From Methylomonas koyamae (lineage in GTDB: Bacteria > Pseudomonadota > Gammaproteobacteria > Methylococcales > Methylomonadaceae): 64,000 nucleotides of DNA. The notes under the pieces were generated by a model. It saw nothing but the letters and a program-made list of their open reading frames with translations. It did not search any database and was not told the DNA's origin. The translations under genes and the position numbers were made by a program. The stretch is taken from positions 4,526,001 to 4,590,000 of the forward strand of contig NZ_AP019777.1 of NCBI RefSeq assembly GCF_019669905.1, given 5' to 3'. Below, one piece after another: positions 9,370 to 17,930 of this stretch (the stretch's first letter is position 1; each line of letters opens with the position of its first letter).

Positions 9370-10764
9370 ATGCACATCCCCAAGCAGTTACTGCAACGCA
9401 AATCCGTCGAAGCCCTGACCGGTGTCCAGCATGGCTTAAAGCAAACCCTCACCGCCAAGGACTTAACCATCCTGGGCATCGGCGCCGTCATCGGCGCCGG
9501 TATCTTTGTGCTGACCGGCATCGCCGCCGCCAAATATGCCGGTCCGGCCATCGTGGTGTCGTTCATTTTGGCCGGCATCGCCTGCGGCCTGGCAGCCATG
9601 TGTTACAGCGAACTGGCGGCCATGATTCCCGTGTCCGGCAGTGCCTACAGTTACGCTTACGCGACCATGGGCGAACTCATGGCCTGGATTATCGGTTGGG
9701 ATTTGATTCTGGAATACGCCCTCGCCAGCAGCACCGTCGCGATAGGCTGGGCCGGCTACCTCACCAGTTTTCTGGAAAACTTTGGGGTGCATTTACCGAC
9801 CTATCTGACCACGGCTTATCTCGCCAACCCCGAGGCCGGCTTCATCAACTTACCCGCCGTGAGCATCATCTTGCTGCTAACTGGGTTGTTGGTGATCGGC
9901 ATCCGCCAATCCGCGATCTTCAATTTCGTGATGGTGTTGATCAAACTCTCGGTGATCGTGGTGTTTATCGTCGCCGGTTCCGGGCATATCCAAGCCGACA
10001 ACTGGGCTAACTTCACCCCCTTTGGTTTCGGCGGCGTTTTGACCGGTGCCGGGGTGATTTTCTTTGCCTACATCGGCTTCGATGCCGTATCCACCGCCGC
10101 GCAGGAAGCTATCAACCCGCAACGCGACGTACCCATCGGCATCATCGCCTCGTTGGCGGTCTGCACGCTGCTCTACATCCTGGTGGCCGGGGTGTTGACC
10201 GGCATTATTCCTTACACCGAATTAAACGTGCCGGCGCCCATTGCGCTGGCCGTCGATCATGTCGGCATGGGCTGGCTGTCGCCGATTATTAAAATTGCCG
10301 CCATTGCCGGCCTGACCTCGGTGATGCTGGTACTGCTGATGGGCCAGAGCCGAATCTTCTTTTCGATGGCCAAAGACCAATTGCTGCCGCCGCTGTTCGC
10401 CCAAGTCCACCCCAAATTCCAAACCCCGCATTTGTCGACGATCCTGGTCGGTGTCGCCGTGTCTTTGTTGGCCGGCTTCATGCCCATCGAAAAGCTCGGC
10501 GAGTTGGTCAGTATCGGCACTTTGTTTGCGTTTGTGCTGGTCTGCGGCGGCGTCTGGATCTTGCGTAACAGCCACCCGGAAATGGAACGCCACTTCAAAT
10601 GCCCGGCCGTACCTTACGTGCCGATTGGCGGGATTTTGGTGTGTTTGAGTTTAATGGCGGGATTGCCGATTGATACATGGATCAGGTTGTTTGTTTGGCT
10701 GGCGATTGGGTTTTTGATTTATTTTGGGTATGGGGTGAAACATAGTCAGCTTCGGTCTTCTTAG
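9370..10764 (+). CDS. APC-superfamily amino acid permease (CAT-like)
   Basis: The 464-residue protein has about 12 membrane helices and belongs to the amino acid-polyamine-organocation superfamily, closest by eye to the cationic amino acid transporter/YfnA group. The first helix holds the substrate-binding GIGAVIGAGIFVLTG. A second family motif, FFAYIGFDAVSTAAQEA, is seen near residue 235. An in-frame ATG-less extension exists upstream, but the ATG at 9370 gives the usual short cytoplasmic N-terminus (MHIPKQLLQRKSVE). It is 13 bases after the pentapeptide gene. The substrate is not determined from sequence; arginine would be interesting given speA nearby, but that is conjecture. Confidence 0.88.
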   Translation: MHIPKQLLQRKSVEALTGVQHGLKQTLTAKDLTILGIGAVIGAGIFVLTGIAAAKYAGPAIVVSFILAGIACGLAAMCYSELAAMIPVSGSAYSYAYATMGELMAWIIGWDLILEYALASSTVAIGWAGYLTSFLENFGVHLPTYLTTAYLANPEAGFINLPAVSIILLLTGLLVIGIRQSAIFNFVMVLIKLSVIVVFIVAGSGHIQADNWANFTPFGFGGVLTGAGVIFFAYIGFDAVSTAAQEAINPQRDVPIGIIASLAVCTLLYILVAGVLTGIIPYTELNVPAPIALAVDHVGMGWLSPIIKIAAIAGLTSVMLVLLMGQSRIFFSMAKDQLLPPLFAQVHPKFQTPHLSTILVGVAVSLLAGFMPIEKLGELVSIGTLFAFVLVCGGVWILRNSHPEMERHFKCPAVPYVPIGGILVCLSLMAGLPIDTWIRLFVWLAIGFLIYFGYGVKHSQLRSS

Positions 10765-10768
10765 GTTT

Positions 10769-11100
10769 GTGTCGCTGGCGCGACGGCTATGTTGAAGTCG
10801 GGTCTCGGCCAGACAGCCGCGATACTTTCTTTTGCACCGCCAAAAGAAAGTATCCAAAGAAAAGGCCGCCCGAATGCCGCTTAAATCACTCGGCACAGCC
10901 ATGTGCCTCGCCCTCCGGGTGCATAGCATGCAAATCGGCTATCCTGCCGCTTTGTCCTGCGCCCTCGCTTTTGAACGGGGTTGCCGAAAGGGGCTTCCTG
11001 CCCCTTCGGCAACGCGATGCATCCCTGCATCGCCCCTACGGGCTAATCCGTTCAAAAGCTCCGGTGCTCGGCGGGGCATACGGGGGAGCCCCATCCCGAG
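10769..11100 (+). repeat. Structured dispersed repeat, copy A
   Basis: This 332-base stretch matches, in inverted orientation, the element at 12346-12611. It is built of hairpins in series: 10771-10784; 10797-10814; a perfect 14-pair stem (10821-10834 with 10841-10854); and a 12-pair closing stem (10967-10978 with 11048-11059). The closing stem encloses two further hairpins (10980-11013 and 11014-11033). Stem sequences differ from copy B but pairing is kept. Open reading frames across it are translations of the repeat, not genes. Between the third hairpin and the closing stem there are about 90 bases that copy B mostly lacks. Confidence 0.85.
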
Positions 11101-11108
11101 TGGCGTAA

Positions 11109-11135
11109 GGCGCATTAGCGATAGCGTAATACGCC
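11109..11135. repeat. Short palindromic repeat (GGCG-ATTA...TAAT-CGCC)
   Basis: GGCG-c-ATTA pairs with TAAT-a-CGCC across GCGATAGCG. It directly follows structured repeat copy A. Similar short palindromes are widespread between genes in gammaproteobacteria; this is from memory and no second copy was found in the window. Confidence 0.45.
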
Positions 11136-11246
11136 GAATTATTTAAAGCCAACATGCGGCGCAATACGGCGACGCCTTACAGATTGCGCATTATGGCCGG
11201 AAAAAAGTCGGAAAGCAGTCATTCAGCGCTTGAATCGACGAATTAA

Positions 11247-11636
11247 TTACTTGGTTTTCTTGAAAATATAGCGAGCAGCGACCAAAACAACAATTACGAC
11301 TATCGCTAATCCAGCAAACAAAAGTAACTTTTGTGGACTGGTGTCAAATTCAGAAATAGATAGCACAATAAGAGTCGTTGCCACTCCGAACGCCATAATG
11401 GATATAGCAATGCCAGACCATAATTCATGACGATCCGCGCATTGCTCACAGTAAATATACCTTCCGCCTCGGTGGTGATAAATAACTCGATATTCAGTCA
11501 TCGAGACGGGGCCCCCGCATGAATAACATTCCTGTCGAATATTTCTGGCTTTTCCACGTAAGTCGCGGAATATATGTATAAGCAATGCCAATATAACTGG
11601 CGAGATCAGAATGAAAAAAAAGATAAAAAATCCCAT
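11247..11636 (-). CDS. Small membrane protein with a zinc-ribbon-like CxxC...CxxC pair
   Basis: Not recognised as a named family. The 129-residue product has a membrane helix at about residues 3-23, a soluble section and then two more helices at about 75-95 and 103-122. The soluble section contains CYSCGG and, about 25 residues later, YCEQCADRH, a spacing like a small zinc ribbon or rubredoxin-type knuckle. It lies alone between repeat copy A and the REP/transposase remnant, and is A+T rich. It may be cargo of this repeat-rich stretch or an orphan. The start is the ATG at 11636, with GAGTG a few bases upstream. Confidence 0.6.
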   Translation of the reverse strand: MGFFIFFFILISPVILALLIHIFRDLRGKARNIRQECYSCGGPVSMTEYRVIYHHRGGRYIYCEQCADRHELWSGIAISIMAFGVATTLIVLSISEFDTSPQKLLLFAGLAIVVIVVLVAARYIFKKTK

Positions 11637-11656
11637 AGAGCACTCAAATAGTTAAT

Positions 11657-11685
11657 CTCGTTCCCACGCGCCGCGTGGGAATGCA
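11657..11685 (+). repeat. REP palindrome, left copy
   Basis: A near-perfect palindrome, TTCCCACGC-gc-GCGTGGGAA, lies between CTCG on the left and TGCA on the right. The same 29 bases occur as an exact reverse complement at 12297-12325. The pair brackets a broken RAYT transposase, the arrangement expected of a REP element with its transposase. Confidence 0.8.
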
Positions 11686-11706
11686 ATCCTGCCGCGCTGC
11701 GGTCAG

Positions 11707-12230
11707 CTAAAACCAATCCCGATAAACCGGCAATAACCCTTCCCACCCCGCATAATTCCGGGCACTCGAATAACACCAATGTTCCGGTAAATCAACATAA
11801 TCGCGTTTGACCGGATTCAGGTGGATATACTCCAATTTCTGCCTCAAGACGTCGGGGTTATCGATCAACTGCGGATGGCTACCCTCTTCCCATAACTGAT
11901 AATCCCGAGCAGTTTTATGCGCCTTGCAGAACCAGTTCAATTGCTTCAATAAGCGCTCGGCGTTATTGCCTTGCAAATAATCGATAAACTGGCGGGCGGT
12001 GTAAGACTTGAAGTGGGGCAGTTGATTGAGTAAATCGTCAGTTTGACCAGCAGGTGCAAATGGTTTTCCAGAATGACGTAGCCGTATATTCACCAATTGT
12101 GCTGCTGTTGGCGGTAAAGCAACGCGTCCAACACAATTTACACGGTCGCCGGACGCGTGAATAACAGAATCCAGTTCAGTACGGTGTAGGTTATGAAATG
12201 CGGCTGTTGGGATTAGAGAATGCGGTAACG
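11707..12230 (-). pseudogene. REP-associated tyrosine transposase (RAYT, Y1/IS200-like), broken
   Basis: The open part (11707-12096) reads HFKSYTARQFIDYLQ, then LWEEGSHPQLI, EYIHLNPVKRDYVDLPEHW and YSSARNYAG, all hallmarks of RAYT proteins. The catalytic HLHLLV sits just upstream in another frame, within IYGYVILENHLHLLV. Before that, PHFITYTVLNW, FTRPATV and LLYRQQQHNW follow the family pattern. That frame carries TAA at 12138-12140 and TGA at 12090-12092. A frameshift near 12040-12047 separates it from the C-terminal part. With two nonsense codons and a frameshift the gene cannot make the whole enzyme. The 5' boundary is uncertain. Confidence 0.85.
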
Positions 12231-12296
12231 ACTGCGGCCCATGGGCTTGACCTCGTTTGATAGCTTTGTCGTATGTTACCGCTGGCGCGGTTAATC

Positions 12297-12325
12297 TGCA
12301 TTCCCACGCGGCGCGTGGGAACGAG
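12297..12325 (-). repeat. REP palindrome, right copy (inverted)
   Basis: These 29 bases are the exact reverse complement of 11657-11685: TGCA, then TTCCCACGC-gg-CGCGTGGGAA, then CGAG. Orientation opposite to the left copy gives the paired-REP layout around the RAYT remnant. Confidence 0.8.
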
Positions 12326-12345
12326 GAACTAACCGACTTTTAATT

Positions 12346-12611
12346 CCGGGACGGTTTTCTCCCGTATGCCGCGCCGAGCACCGGAGCGTTTATCGAGATC
12401 AGCCCGAAGGGGCGCCGCAAGGATGCGGCGCGTCGGCGGAGGGGCTGGGAAGCCCCTTCTGCCGACCCTCGATAAACGCTTCGGCGCGCAGGGAATAAGC
12501 GGCGTCCGGGCCGCCTTTCTTTTGGGTACTTTTCTTTGGCGGAGCAAAGAAAAGTACCTCGGCTGTCGGGCCGAGACCCGACATCAAATCCAGCCGTCGC
12601 GCCAGCGACAC
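12346..12611 (-). repeat. Structured dispersed repeat, copy B (inverted)
   Basis: This is the reverse-orientation partner of 10769-11100. The closing stem is a perfect 13 pairs (12385-12397 with 12468-12480) around hairpins at 12412-12431 and 12432-12466. Then come a perfect 14-pair stem (12525-12538 with 12545-12558), and hairpins at 12565-12582 and 12596-12609. It is about 65 bases shorter than copy A. Reading frames over it on either strand have no support as genes. Confidence 0.85.
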
Positions 12612-12632
12612 CTTTAGAACTCCTCACCCCAA

Positions 12633-12652
12633 CCCTCTCCAGCAAGAGAGGG
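12633..12652 (-). terminator. Hairpin after ugd, possible terminator or dispersed repeat
   Basis: CCCTCTC (12633-12639) pairs with GAGAGGG (12646-12652) just past the ugd stop. There is no U tract. The surrounding CTCACCCCAACCCTCTCC wording is a common intergenic repeat in many proteobacteria, so it may be a repeat serving as a terminator. Confidence 0.4.
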
Positions 12653-12658
12653 AGAGAG

Positions 12659-13978
12659 TTACCGCCCAATCGCGTAATACTGCAACCCAAACTGCCTAAC
12701 CAACCTAGGCTCATACATATTCCGCCCGTCGAAAATCACTTTGTCTTTCAACAAACGCCCCAAATCGTCGAAATCCGGACTGCGGAACTGCTTCCATTCG
12801 GTGACGATGACCAGCGCGTCGGCATTATTCAGGGTTTCGGTTTGTTTGGTGCAATAAACCAGACCGGCTTTGTCGCCGTAGATGCGTTGCGCTTCCCGCA
12901 GCGCTTCCGGATCGTAGGCTTGGACCACTGCGCCGGCCTCGGTCAATGCTTCCAGTAACACCCGGCTCGGCGCTTCGCGCATGTCGTCGGTATTGGGTTT
13001 GAACGCCAGCCCCCACAGCGCAAAGGTTTTGCCTTTAACGCCAGCCGGATAATGCGCGCTGATCTTCTCGAACAAGCGGTGCTTTTGCCTATCGTTGACG
13101 TTCTCGACCGCACTGAGCAATTCCGCGTGGTAGCCGTTGTCGCGGGCGGTACGCTCCAATGCTTTGACGTCTTTCGGAAAGCAGGAGCCGCCGTAGCCGC
13201 AACCGGGATAGATAAAGCTGTAACCGATCCGACTGTCGGAACCGATGCCGTGGCGCACTTGCTCGATGTCGGCACCTAAGCGTTCGGCCAGATTGGCCAG
13301 CTCGTTCATGAAGCTGATCTTAGTCGCCAGCATCGCGTTGGCGGCGTATTTGGTCAATTCCGCGGAACGGATATCCATCGTGATCACCCGCTCCCGGCTG
13401 CGGTTGAACGGTGCGTACAAGGCTTTCAGCAATTCGGCGGTACGCGGATTGTCGGTACCGATGATGATCCGGTCCGGTTTCATGAAGTCGTCCAGCGCCG
13501 AACCTTCCTTCAAGAATTCCGGATTCGACACCACGTCGAATTCCAGACTCTGCCCGCGCTGCGCCAGCATGTCGGCCACGGTTTGCTTGACCTTGTCGGC
13601 GGTTCCGACCGGTACGGTGGATTTATCGACGACGATTTTGTAATCGGTCATGTGTTCGGCGATGCTTTGCGCCACTGCCAACACGTATTTCAAATCGGCC
13701 GATCCGTCCTCGTCCGGTGGAGTGCCGACGGCGATGAATTGGAACAAACCGAAATCGACCGCCTCTTTGACGTCGGTGGTGAAACGCAGGCGGCCGGCAG
13801 CGACATTATCTTTAACCATTTCGTCCAGACCCGGCTCATAGATCGGGATAATACCTTGCTTCAGCTGATCGACCTTACGCTGATCGACGTCCATGCACAG
13901 TACTTGATTCCCCACTTCGGCCAAGCAGGCTCCCGTGACTAAACCGACGTATCCACTGCCAAATACCGTAATTTTCAT
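12659..13978 (-). CDS. ugd: UDP-glucose 6-dehydrogenase
   Basis: Ugd oxidises UDP-glucose to UDP-glucuronate with two NAD+, feeding exopolysaccharide and lipopolysaccharide synthesis. The 439-residue protein has the NAD-binding GSGYVG at residues 7-12, the catalytic cysteine at 266 in GGSCFPKD, and KSTVPVGT and NPEFLKEG in the first domain. The C-terminal UDP-binding domain contains [13 protein letters not shown]. Length is typical. It stands alone on the minus strand with the repeat-rich stretch downstream and a dehydrogenase gene 28 bases upstream on the same strand. Confidence 0.96.
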   Translation of the reverse strand: MKITVFGSGYVGLVTGACLAEVGNQVLCMDVDQRKVDQLKQGIIPIYEPGLDEMVKDNVAAGRLRFTTDVKEAVDFGLFQFIAVGTPPDEDGSADLKYVLAVAQSIAEHMTDYKIVVDKSTVPVGTADKVKQTVADMLAQRGQSLEFDVVSNPEFLKEGSALDDFMKPDRIIIGTDNPRTAELLKALYAPFNRSRERVITMDIRSAELTKYAANAMLATKISFMNELANLAERLGADIEQVRHGIGSDSRIGYSFIYPGCGYGGSCFPKDVKALERTARDNGYHAELLSAVENVNDRQKHRLFEKISAHYPAGVKGKTFALWGLAFKPNTDDMREAPSRVLLEALTEAGAVVQAYDPEALREAQRIYGDKAGLVYCTKQTETLNNADALVIVTEWKQFRSPDFDDLGRLLKDKVIFDGRNMYEPRLVRQFGLQYYAIGR

Positions 13979-14006
13979 TGTTACATCTTGTAAGCTGATT
14001 GAAAGA

Positions 14007-14861
14007 TCATTGCAGTTTTAACCGGTACAGCGCCGAGATATCCTCGTCGCCGTACCCTTGCGCCATCAGTTTGGCATAATCCGCCAAAGTCGCTGCCGTT
14101 AACGGACACACCACCCCAACCTGCGCCGCCATCCATTCGGCGACGAGCAAATCCTTATGGTGCAGCGCCAATTTGAAGCCGGGCGCAAATTGGTTTTTCG
14201 TCATGGTTTTGCCGCGATGCTGCAGAAACCAATTGCCGGCCGCGCCGCCGGCTATCACGTCTACCACCTTATCCAGCGGCAATTGCTGGGCGGCGGCGAA
14301 TGCCAGCGCTTCGGTCACAGCTTGATTGATACCGGCGCACATGATTTGGTTGACTGCCTTGCAGGCTTGGCCGGCGCCGACACCGCCCATGTGCTCTATC
14401 CGCGCCGTCATCGCCGCCAATATCGGCCGCACCCGTTCCAATACCGCCAAGTCGCCACCAACCATCATCGCCAACGTGCCGCTTCTGGCGCCTTCGACGC
14501 CGCCGGAGACCGGGGCGTCGAGAAATGCCGCTTGTTTTTCGGCGAGTCTTTCCGCAGCCATTCTGGCCGTTTCGCCGCTGACCGTCGACATATCGACGAC
14601 AACCGAACCCGGCTCGATGCCGCTGCAGATCGCATCGACCACATCCAGTACATCTTGATCGGCCGACACGCACACCAATATCACGTCTACGCCAACGGCA
14701 AGCTGGGCGATACCGCGACAAGCCTCGACGCCCAACTCCGCAGCCAACGCATCCGCTTTTTCTGCGCTGCGGTTATACACTGCGGACAAATGGCCGGCTT
14801 TGACCAGATTACGCGCCATACCCTGTCCCATTGCCCCCAAACCGATAAAACCCGCCTTCAT
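14007..14861 (-). CDS. NAD(P)-dependent beta-hydroxyacid dehydrogenase (3-hydroxyisobutyrate dehydrogenase family)
   Basis: The 284-residue protein has every block of the beta-hydroxyacid dehydrogenase family: [16 protein letters not shown] (nucleotide binding), DAPVSGG (substrate binding), [14 protein letters not shown] with the catalytic lysine, and [10 protein letters not shown] near the C-terminus. Members reduce or oxidise small beta-hydroxy acids such as 3-hydroxyisobutyrate, tartronate semialdehyde or glyoxylate/succinic semialdehyde. The exact substrate cannot be told by eye. It lies between speA (33 bases upstream on the same strand) and ugd, so it may be co-transcribed with speA. 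Tartronate semialdehyde reductase (GarR/GlxR) is one alternative. Confidence 0.85.
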   Translation of the reverse strand: MKAGFIGLGAMGQGMARNLVKAGHLSAVYNRSAEKADALAAELGVEACRGIAQLAVGVDVILVCVSADQDVLDVVDAICSGIEPGSVVVDMSTVSGETARMAAERLAEKQAAFLDAPVSGGVEGARSGTLAMMVGGDLAVLERVRPILAAMTARIEHMGGVGAGQACKAVNQIMCAGINQAVTEALAFAAAQQLPLDKVVDVIAGGAAGNWFLQHRGKTMTKNQFAPGFKLALHHKDLLVAEWMAAQVGVVCPLTAATLADYAKLMAQGYGDEDISALYRLKLQ

Positions 14862-14894
14862 AATGTATTCCCGCCCCGTTTACCGATGCCGCCG

Positions 14895-16739
14895 CTATTT
14901 TTCCAAATAGGTATAAGCGTTCAACCCAGCTGCCAACTCCTGTTCGAAGCTGATTTTCTGTTCCGCGGTCAACGCCGCCCCGTCCAGTTTACGCCGGTAG
15001 GCCGTTTTCAGCGCCTCGGTGTCGATATGCACGTAATCCAGCAATTCGCTGACGTCTTCGCCTTCCATGAAATCGCCGAAGCGGTAACCGCTGCCGTCCA
15101 GCTCGATATTGACCGAATGGGTATCGCCGAACAAATTGTGCATGTCGCCCAGAATTTCCTGATAGGCGCCGACCATGAAAAAGCCGATCAGATAGTCTTC
15201 ATCGTCGCCGATCGCATGCAACGGCAGCGTATTGCTGATATTGTGCCGGTCCACATACTGGTCGATCCGGCCGTCGGAATCGCAGGTCAAATCCTGTAAT
15301 ACCGCACGCCTGACCGGTTGCTCGTGCAAGCGGTGGACCGGCATGATCGGAAAGATCTGATCGATTCCCCAAATATCGGGCATCGATTGAAACAGCGAAA
15401 AATTGCAAAACACCTTGTCGGCCAGCTTTTCGTCGAGCTCCTGCAAAATTTCCCGATGATGGTGGTTGTCCAGATTCAACTGCGCCTGAATTTGCTGGCA
15501 CAAGCCGACGTAGCGTTGTTCCGCAACTGCGAGTTCCGCCAAATCGATATCGCCTTGCACGAAACTGGCGCGGGCCTCGGCCATGTCGAACTGGGCATTA
15601 TGGTAAGCCTCGCTGACATTGCGGAAATGCTTGGCCGCCAATCCTGCGCCCTGCAAACGCTCGACTTCGGTGACATTGGTGATCAATACCGCGTGGTGGG
15701 CAGTAATGGCCCGGCCCGACTCGGTGATGATGTTCGGTTGCGGCAGATCGTGCTGCCGGCTGACCTCGGCAAAGGCACGGACGATATTATCGGCGTATTC
15801 GGACATGCTGTAGTTGATCGAACATTCCCGCCGCGAGCCGCTGCCATCATAATCCACGCCCAAACCGCCGCCGGCGTCCACCGTATTAATCTCTGCGCCG
15901 AGCCGGCGCAACTGCAGGTAAAACTGGCCGGCTTCCTTCAAGGCCAATTTAATGTCGTGTATGTTGGCGATCTGCGAGCCCATGTGAAAATGCATTAGCT
16001 GCAGACAATCCAACATCTGCACCTGCCGTAGGCGTTCGACCAATTGCAGCACCTCGCTGGCGTGCAGGCCGAACTTGGATTTCTCGCCGCCGCTGTTTTG
16101 CCACTTGCCGGCACTGATCGTCGCCAACCGCACCCGCAGGCCTATCAACGGCCTGACTCGCAATTTGGCGGCTTCCTCCAGAATCAATTCCAGCTCGGAC
16201 GGTTTTTCGATGACAATGAACACCGATAAGCCCATCAATTGGCCCATCAACGCCATCCGGATGTAGAACCGGTCTTTGTAGCCGTTGCAGACGATGGTAC
16301 CGTTGGCCTTGGCTAAGCCCAGAATCGCCAGCAATTCCGGTTTGCTGCCAGCTTCGAGGCCGATATTGTCGGCGGAGACGATAGCCTCGACCACGTTGCC
16401 TTGCTGGTTGACCTTGATCGGATAAACCGGCGTGTACTCGCCGCCGTAGCTATGCGCCGCTCTAGCCTGGTCGAAAGCCTGTTGCAGCCGGCGGATGCGA
16501 TCCGGCAGGATATCGGTGAAGCGCACCAGCACCGGCAGTTTCAGCCCTTTTCCGCGCAGAGTTTCGGCGACTTCGAACAGATCGATTTCCGCGGCGTTAT
16601 CGCTGCGCGGTTTGACGCAAACATGACCAAGTTGGTTAATCGAAAAATAACCGTCGCCCCATTGTTGGATCGCATAGAGCTGTTTTGCCTGTTCAATCGA
16701 CCATGCTTGTGCCGGCACTCGGGTTCCCCGTACTGTCAT
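14895..16739 (-). CDS. speA: Biosynthetic arginine decarboxylase
   Basis: SpeA is the PLP-dependent fold III enzyme that turns arginine into agmatine, the first step to putrescine and spermidine. The 614-residue product carries the PLP lysine at 109 in PVYPIKVNQQ. It also shows GLEAGSKPEL, HFHMGSQI, the glycine-rich DAGGGLGVDYDGS and the CDSDG substrate motif near residue 497. It is somewhat shorter than the E. coli enzyme (658), as in many other bacteria. It is divergent from speE across 60 bases, so the two polyamine genes share a promoter region. The ATG at 16739 gives MTVRGTRVPAQAWSIEQ, which matches the usual N-terminus. Confidence 0.95.
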   Translation of the reverse strand: MTVRGTRVPAQAWSIEQAKQLYAIQQWGDGYFSINQLGHVCVKPRSDNAAEIDLFEVAETLRGKGLKLPVLVRFTDILPDRIRRLQQAFDQARAAHSYGGEYTPVYPIKVNQQGNVVEAIVSADNIGLEAGSKPELLAILGLAKANGTIVCNGYKDRFYIRMALMGQLMGLSVFIVIEKPSELELILEEAAKLRVRPLIGLRVRLATISAGKWQNSGGEKSKFGLHASEVLQLVERLRQVQMLDCLQLMHFHMGSQIANIHDIKLALKEAGQFYLQLRRLGAEINTVDAGGGLGVDYDGSGSRRECSINYSMSEYADNIVRAFAEVSRQHDLPQPNIITESGRAITAHHAVLITNVTEVERLQGAGLAAKHFRNVSEAYHNAQFDMAEARASFVQGDIDLAELAVAEQRYVGLCQQIQAQLNLDNHHHREILQELDEKLADKVFCNFSLFQSMPDIWGIDQIFPIMPVHRLHEQPVRRAVLQDLTCDSDGRIDQYVDRHNISNTLPLHAIGDDEDYLIGFFMVGAYQEILGDMHNLFGDTHSVNIELDGSGYRFGDFMEGEDVSELLDYVHIDTEALKTAYRRKLDGAALTAEQKISFEQELAAGLNAYTYLEK

Positions 16740-16760
16740 AAAGATGCCGGAATTCTAAAG

Positions 16761-16766
16761 TATAAT
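16761..16766 (+). promoter_or_regulatory. Possible -10 element for speE
   Basis: TATAAT sits in the 60-base speA-speE gap, 33 bases before the speE ATG. No good -35 hexamer is seen at the right distance. The ribosome binding site TGAGGA follows at 16787-16792. Confidence 0.4.
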
Positions 16767-16799
16767 GCCGCGACTTTTATGACTTTTTGAGGACAACTC

Positions 16800-17645
16800 A
16801 TGCTCGACGCCACCTGGTTCAGCGAAGCGCAGGAGCCGTCAGGCTCCGCCTTCTCATTAAAAATCAAACGCAAATTGCACGAAGAGCAATCGGAGTTTCA
16901 GTTTCTGGAAATCTACGAGACCGAACAGTTCGGCAATTTGATGGTGATAGACGGCTGCACCATGGTTTCGACCCGGGACAATTTCTTCTACCACGAGATG
17001 ATGAGCCACCCGGTATTGTTTACTCACCCCAACCCGAAGAACGTGTTGATTATCGGCGGCGGCGACTGCGGTACGCTGCGCGAGGTACTGAAGCACCCCG
17101 GCGTGGAAAAAGCGGTGCAGATCGACATCGACGAACGCGTCACCCGTCTGTCCGAAATCTACTTCCCGGAATTGTGCGAGTCCAACAACGATCCGCGTGC
17201 CGAGCTGAAATTCATCGACGGCATCAAATGGGTCAAAGATGCGGCACCGAACAGCGTGGACATCATCATCATCGACAGTACCGATCCGGTCGGGCCGGCA
17301 GCGGGCTTGTTCTGCGCCGATTTTTACAAAGACTGCTTCAGAGCCTTAACCGAAAACGGTATCGTCGTCCAGCAAAGCGAATCGGCTTTGCTGCATATGC
17401 ATATTCTGCAAGAGATGCGCGGCGAGATGCGGGCCGGCGGTTTTAACCATTACCAAACCGTGTTCTTCCCGCAGTGCATCTACCCATCCGGCTGGTGGAG
17501 CGCGACGATGGCCGGCAAGAACGCGTTCGCCGCGTTCCGGGAGCAGGATGCTATCAACAAAGGCTTCGACACCGTCTATTACAACCACGAGATCCATAAA
17601 GCCAGCCTGGCGATGCCGGAGTTTTTCAAAAAGGCATTCGCATAA
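16800..17645 (+). CDS. speE: Polyamine aminopropyltransferase (spermidine synthase)
   Basis: SpeE transfers the aminopropyl group of decarboxylated S-adenosylmethionine to putrescine. The 281-residue protein has the family blocks: LMVIDGCTMVSTRDNFFYHEM, IIGGGDCGTLREVLKH (decarboxy-AdoMet binding), the acidic VQIDIDERV, and DIIIIDSTDPVGPA with the catalytic aspartate. It starts MLDATWFSEAQEP, with a TGAGGA site seven bases upstream. The divergent speA supports a polyamine role. A perfect 10-pair hairpin follows the stop. Confidence 0.95.
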   Translation: MLDATWFSEAQEPSGSAFSLKIKRKLHEEQSEFQFLEIYETEQFGNLMVIDGCTMVSTRDNFFYHEMMSHPVLFTHPNPKNVLIIGGGDCGTLREVLKHPGVEKAVQIDIDERVTRLSEIYFPELCESNNDPRAELKFIDGIKWVKDAAPNSVDIIIIDSTDPVGPAAGLFCADFYKDCFRALTENGIVVQQSESALLHMHILQEMRGEMRAGGFNHYQTVFFPQCIYPSGWWSATMAGKNAFAAFREQDAINKGFDTVYYNHEIHKASLAMPEFFKKAFA

Positions 17646-17655
17646 ATTCCCCCAA

Positions 17656-17682
17656 GTTGCCGCAGCAGCGAACTGCGGCAAC
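17656..17682 (+). terminator. Hairpin after speE, probable terminator
   Basis: GTTGCCGCAG (17656-17665) pairs perfectly with CTGCGGCAAC (17673-17682) around a 7-base loop, ten bases past the speE stop. The trailing AAGCGTTTT gives only a weak U tract. The rest of the 285-base gap to the next gene holds no clear gene apart from a doubtful 52-codon frame (17776-17934). Confidence 0.5.
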
Positions 17683-17930
17683 AAGCGTTTTAAGCTCCGA
17701 AACGCCGGCAACTTGCGAGCCAGCGGCCTATCTGCGACACTGGCAAGCGTATCAGCAGATAACGAATTATTAACCATGCAAAACCGCTGTTGGCCGGCCT
17801 CTGAAATCCTCTATCACCGATTGGACCAGGCATGGGGTTTTACAGTACCGAATCAACCGGCCCCTCCGGCTAGCGTTGCGGTGCCGCTGCCGCTGCCGGA
17901 GCGTACGTTGCCAGCTTGCGGAATCGCGCA

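Noticed and set aside
10767..11146. Two open frames of 104-113 codons in repeat copy A
   Set aside because: They translate hairpin arms, do not align as proteins with frames in copy B, and changes between copies preserve pairing rather than codons.
12329..12714. Open frames of 70-124 codons over repeat copy B
   Set aside because: Same reason as copy A; one also runs into the end of ugd.
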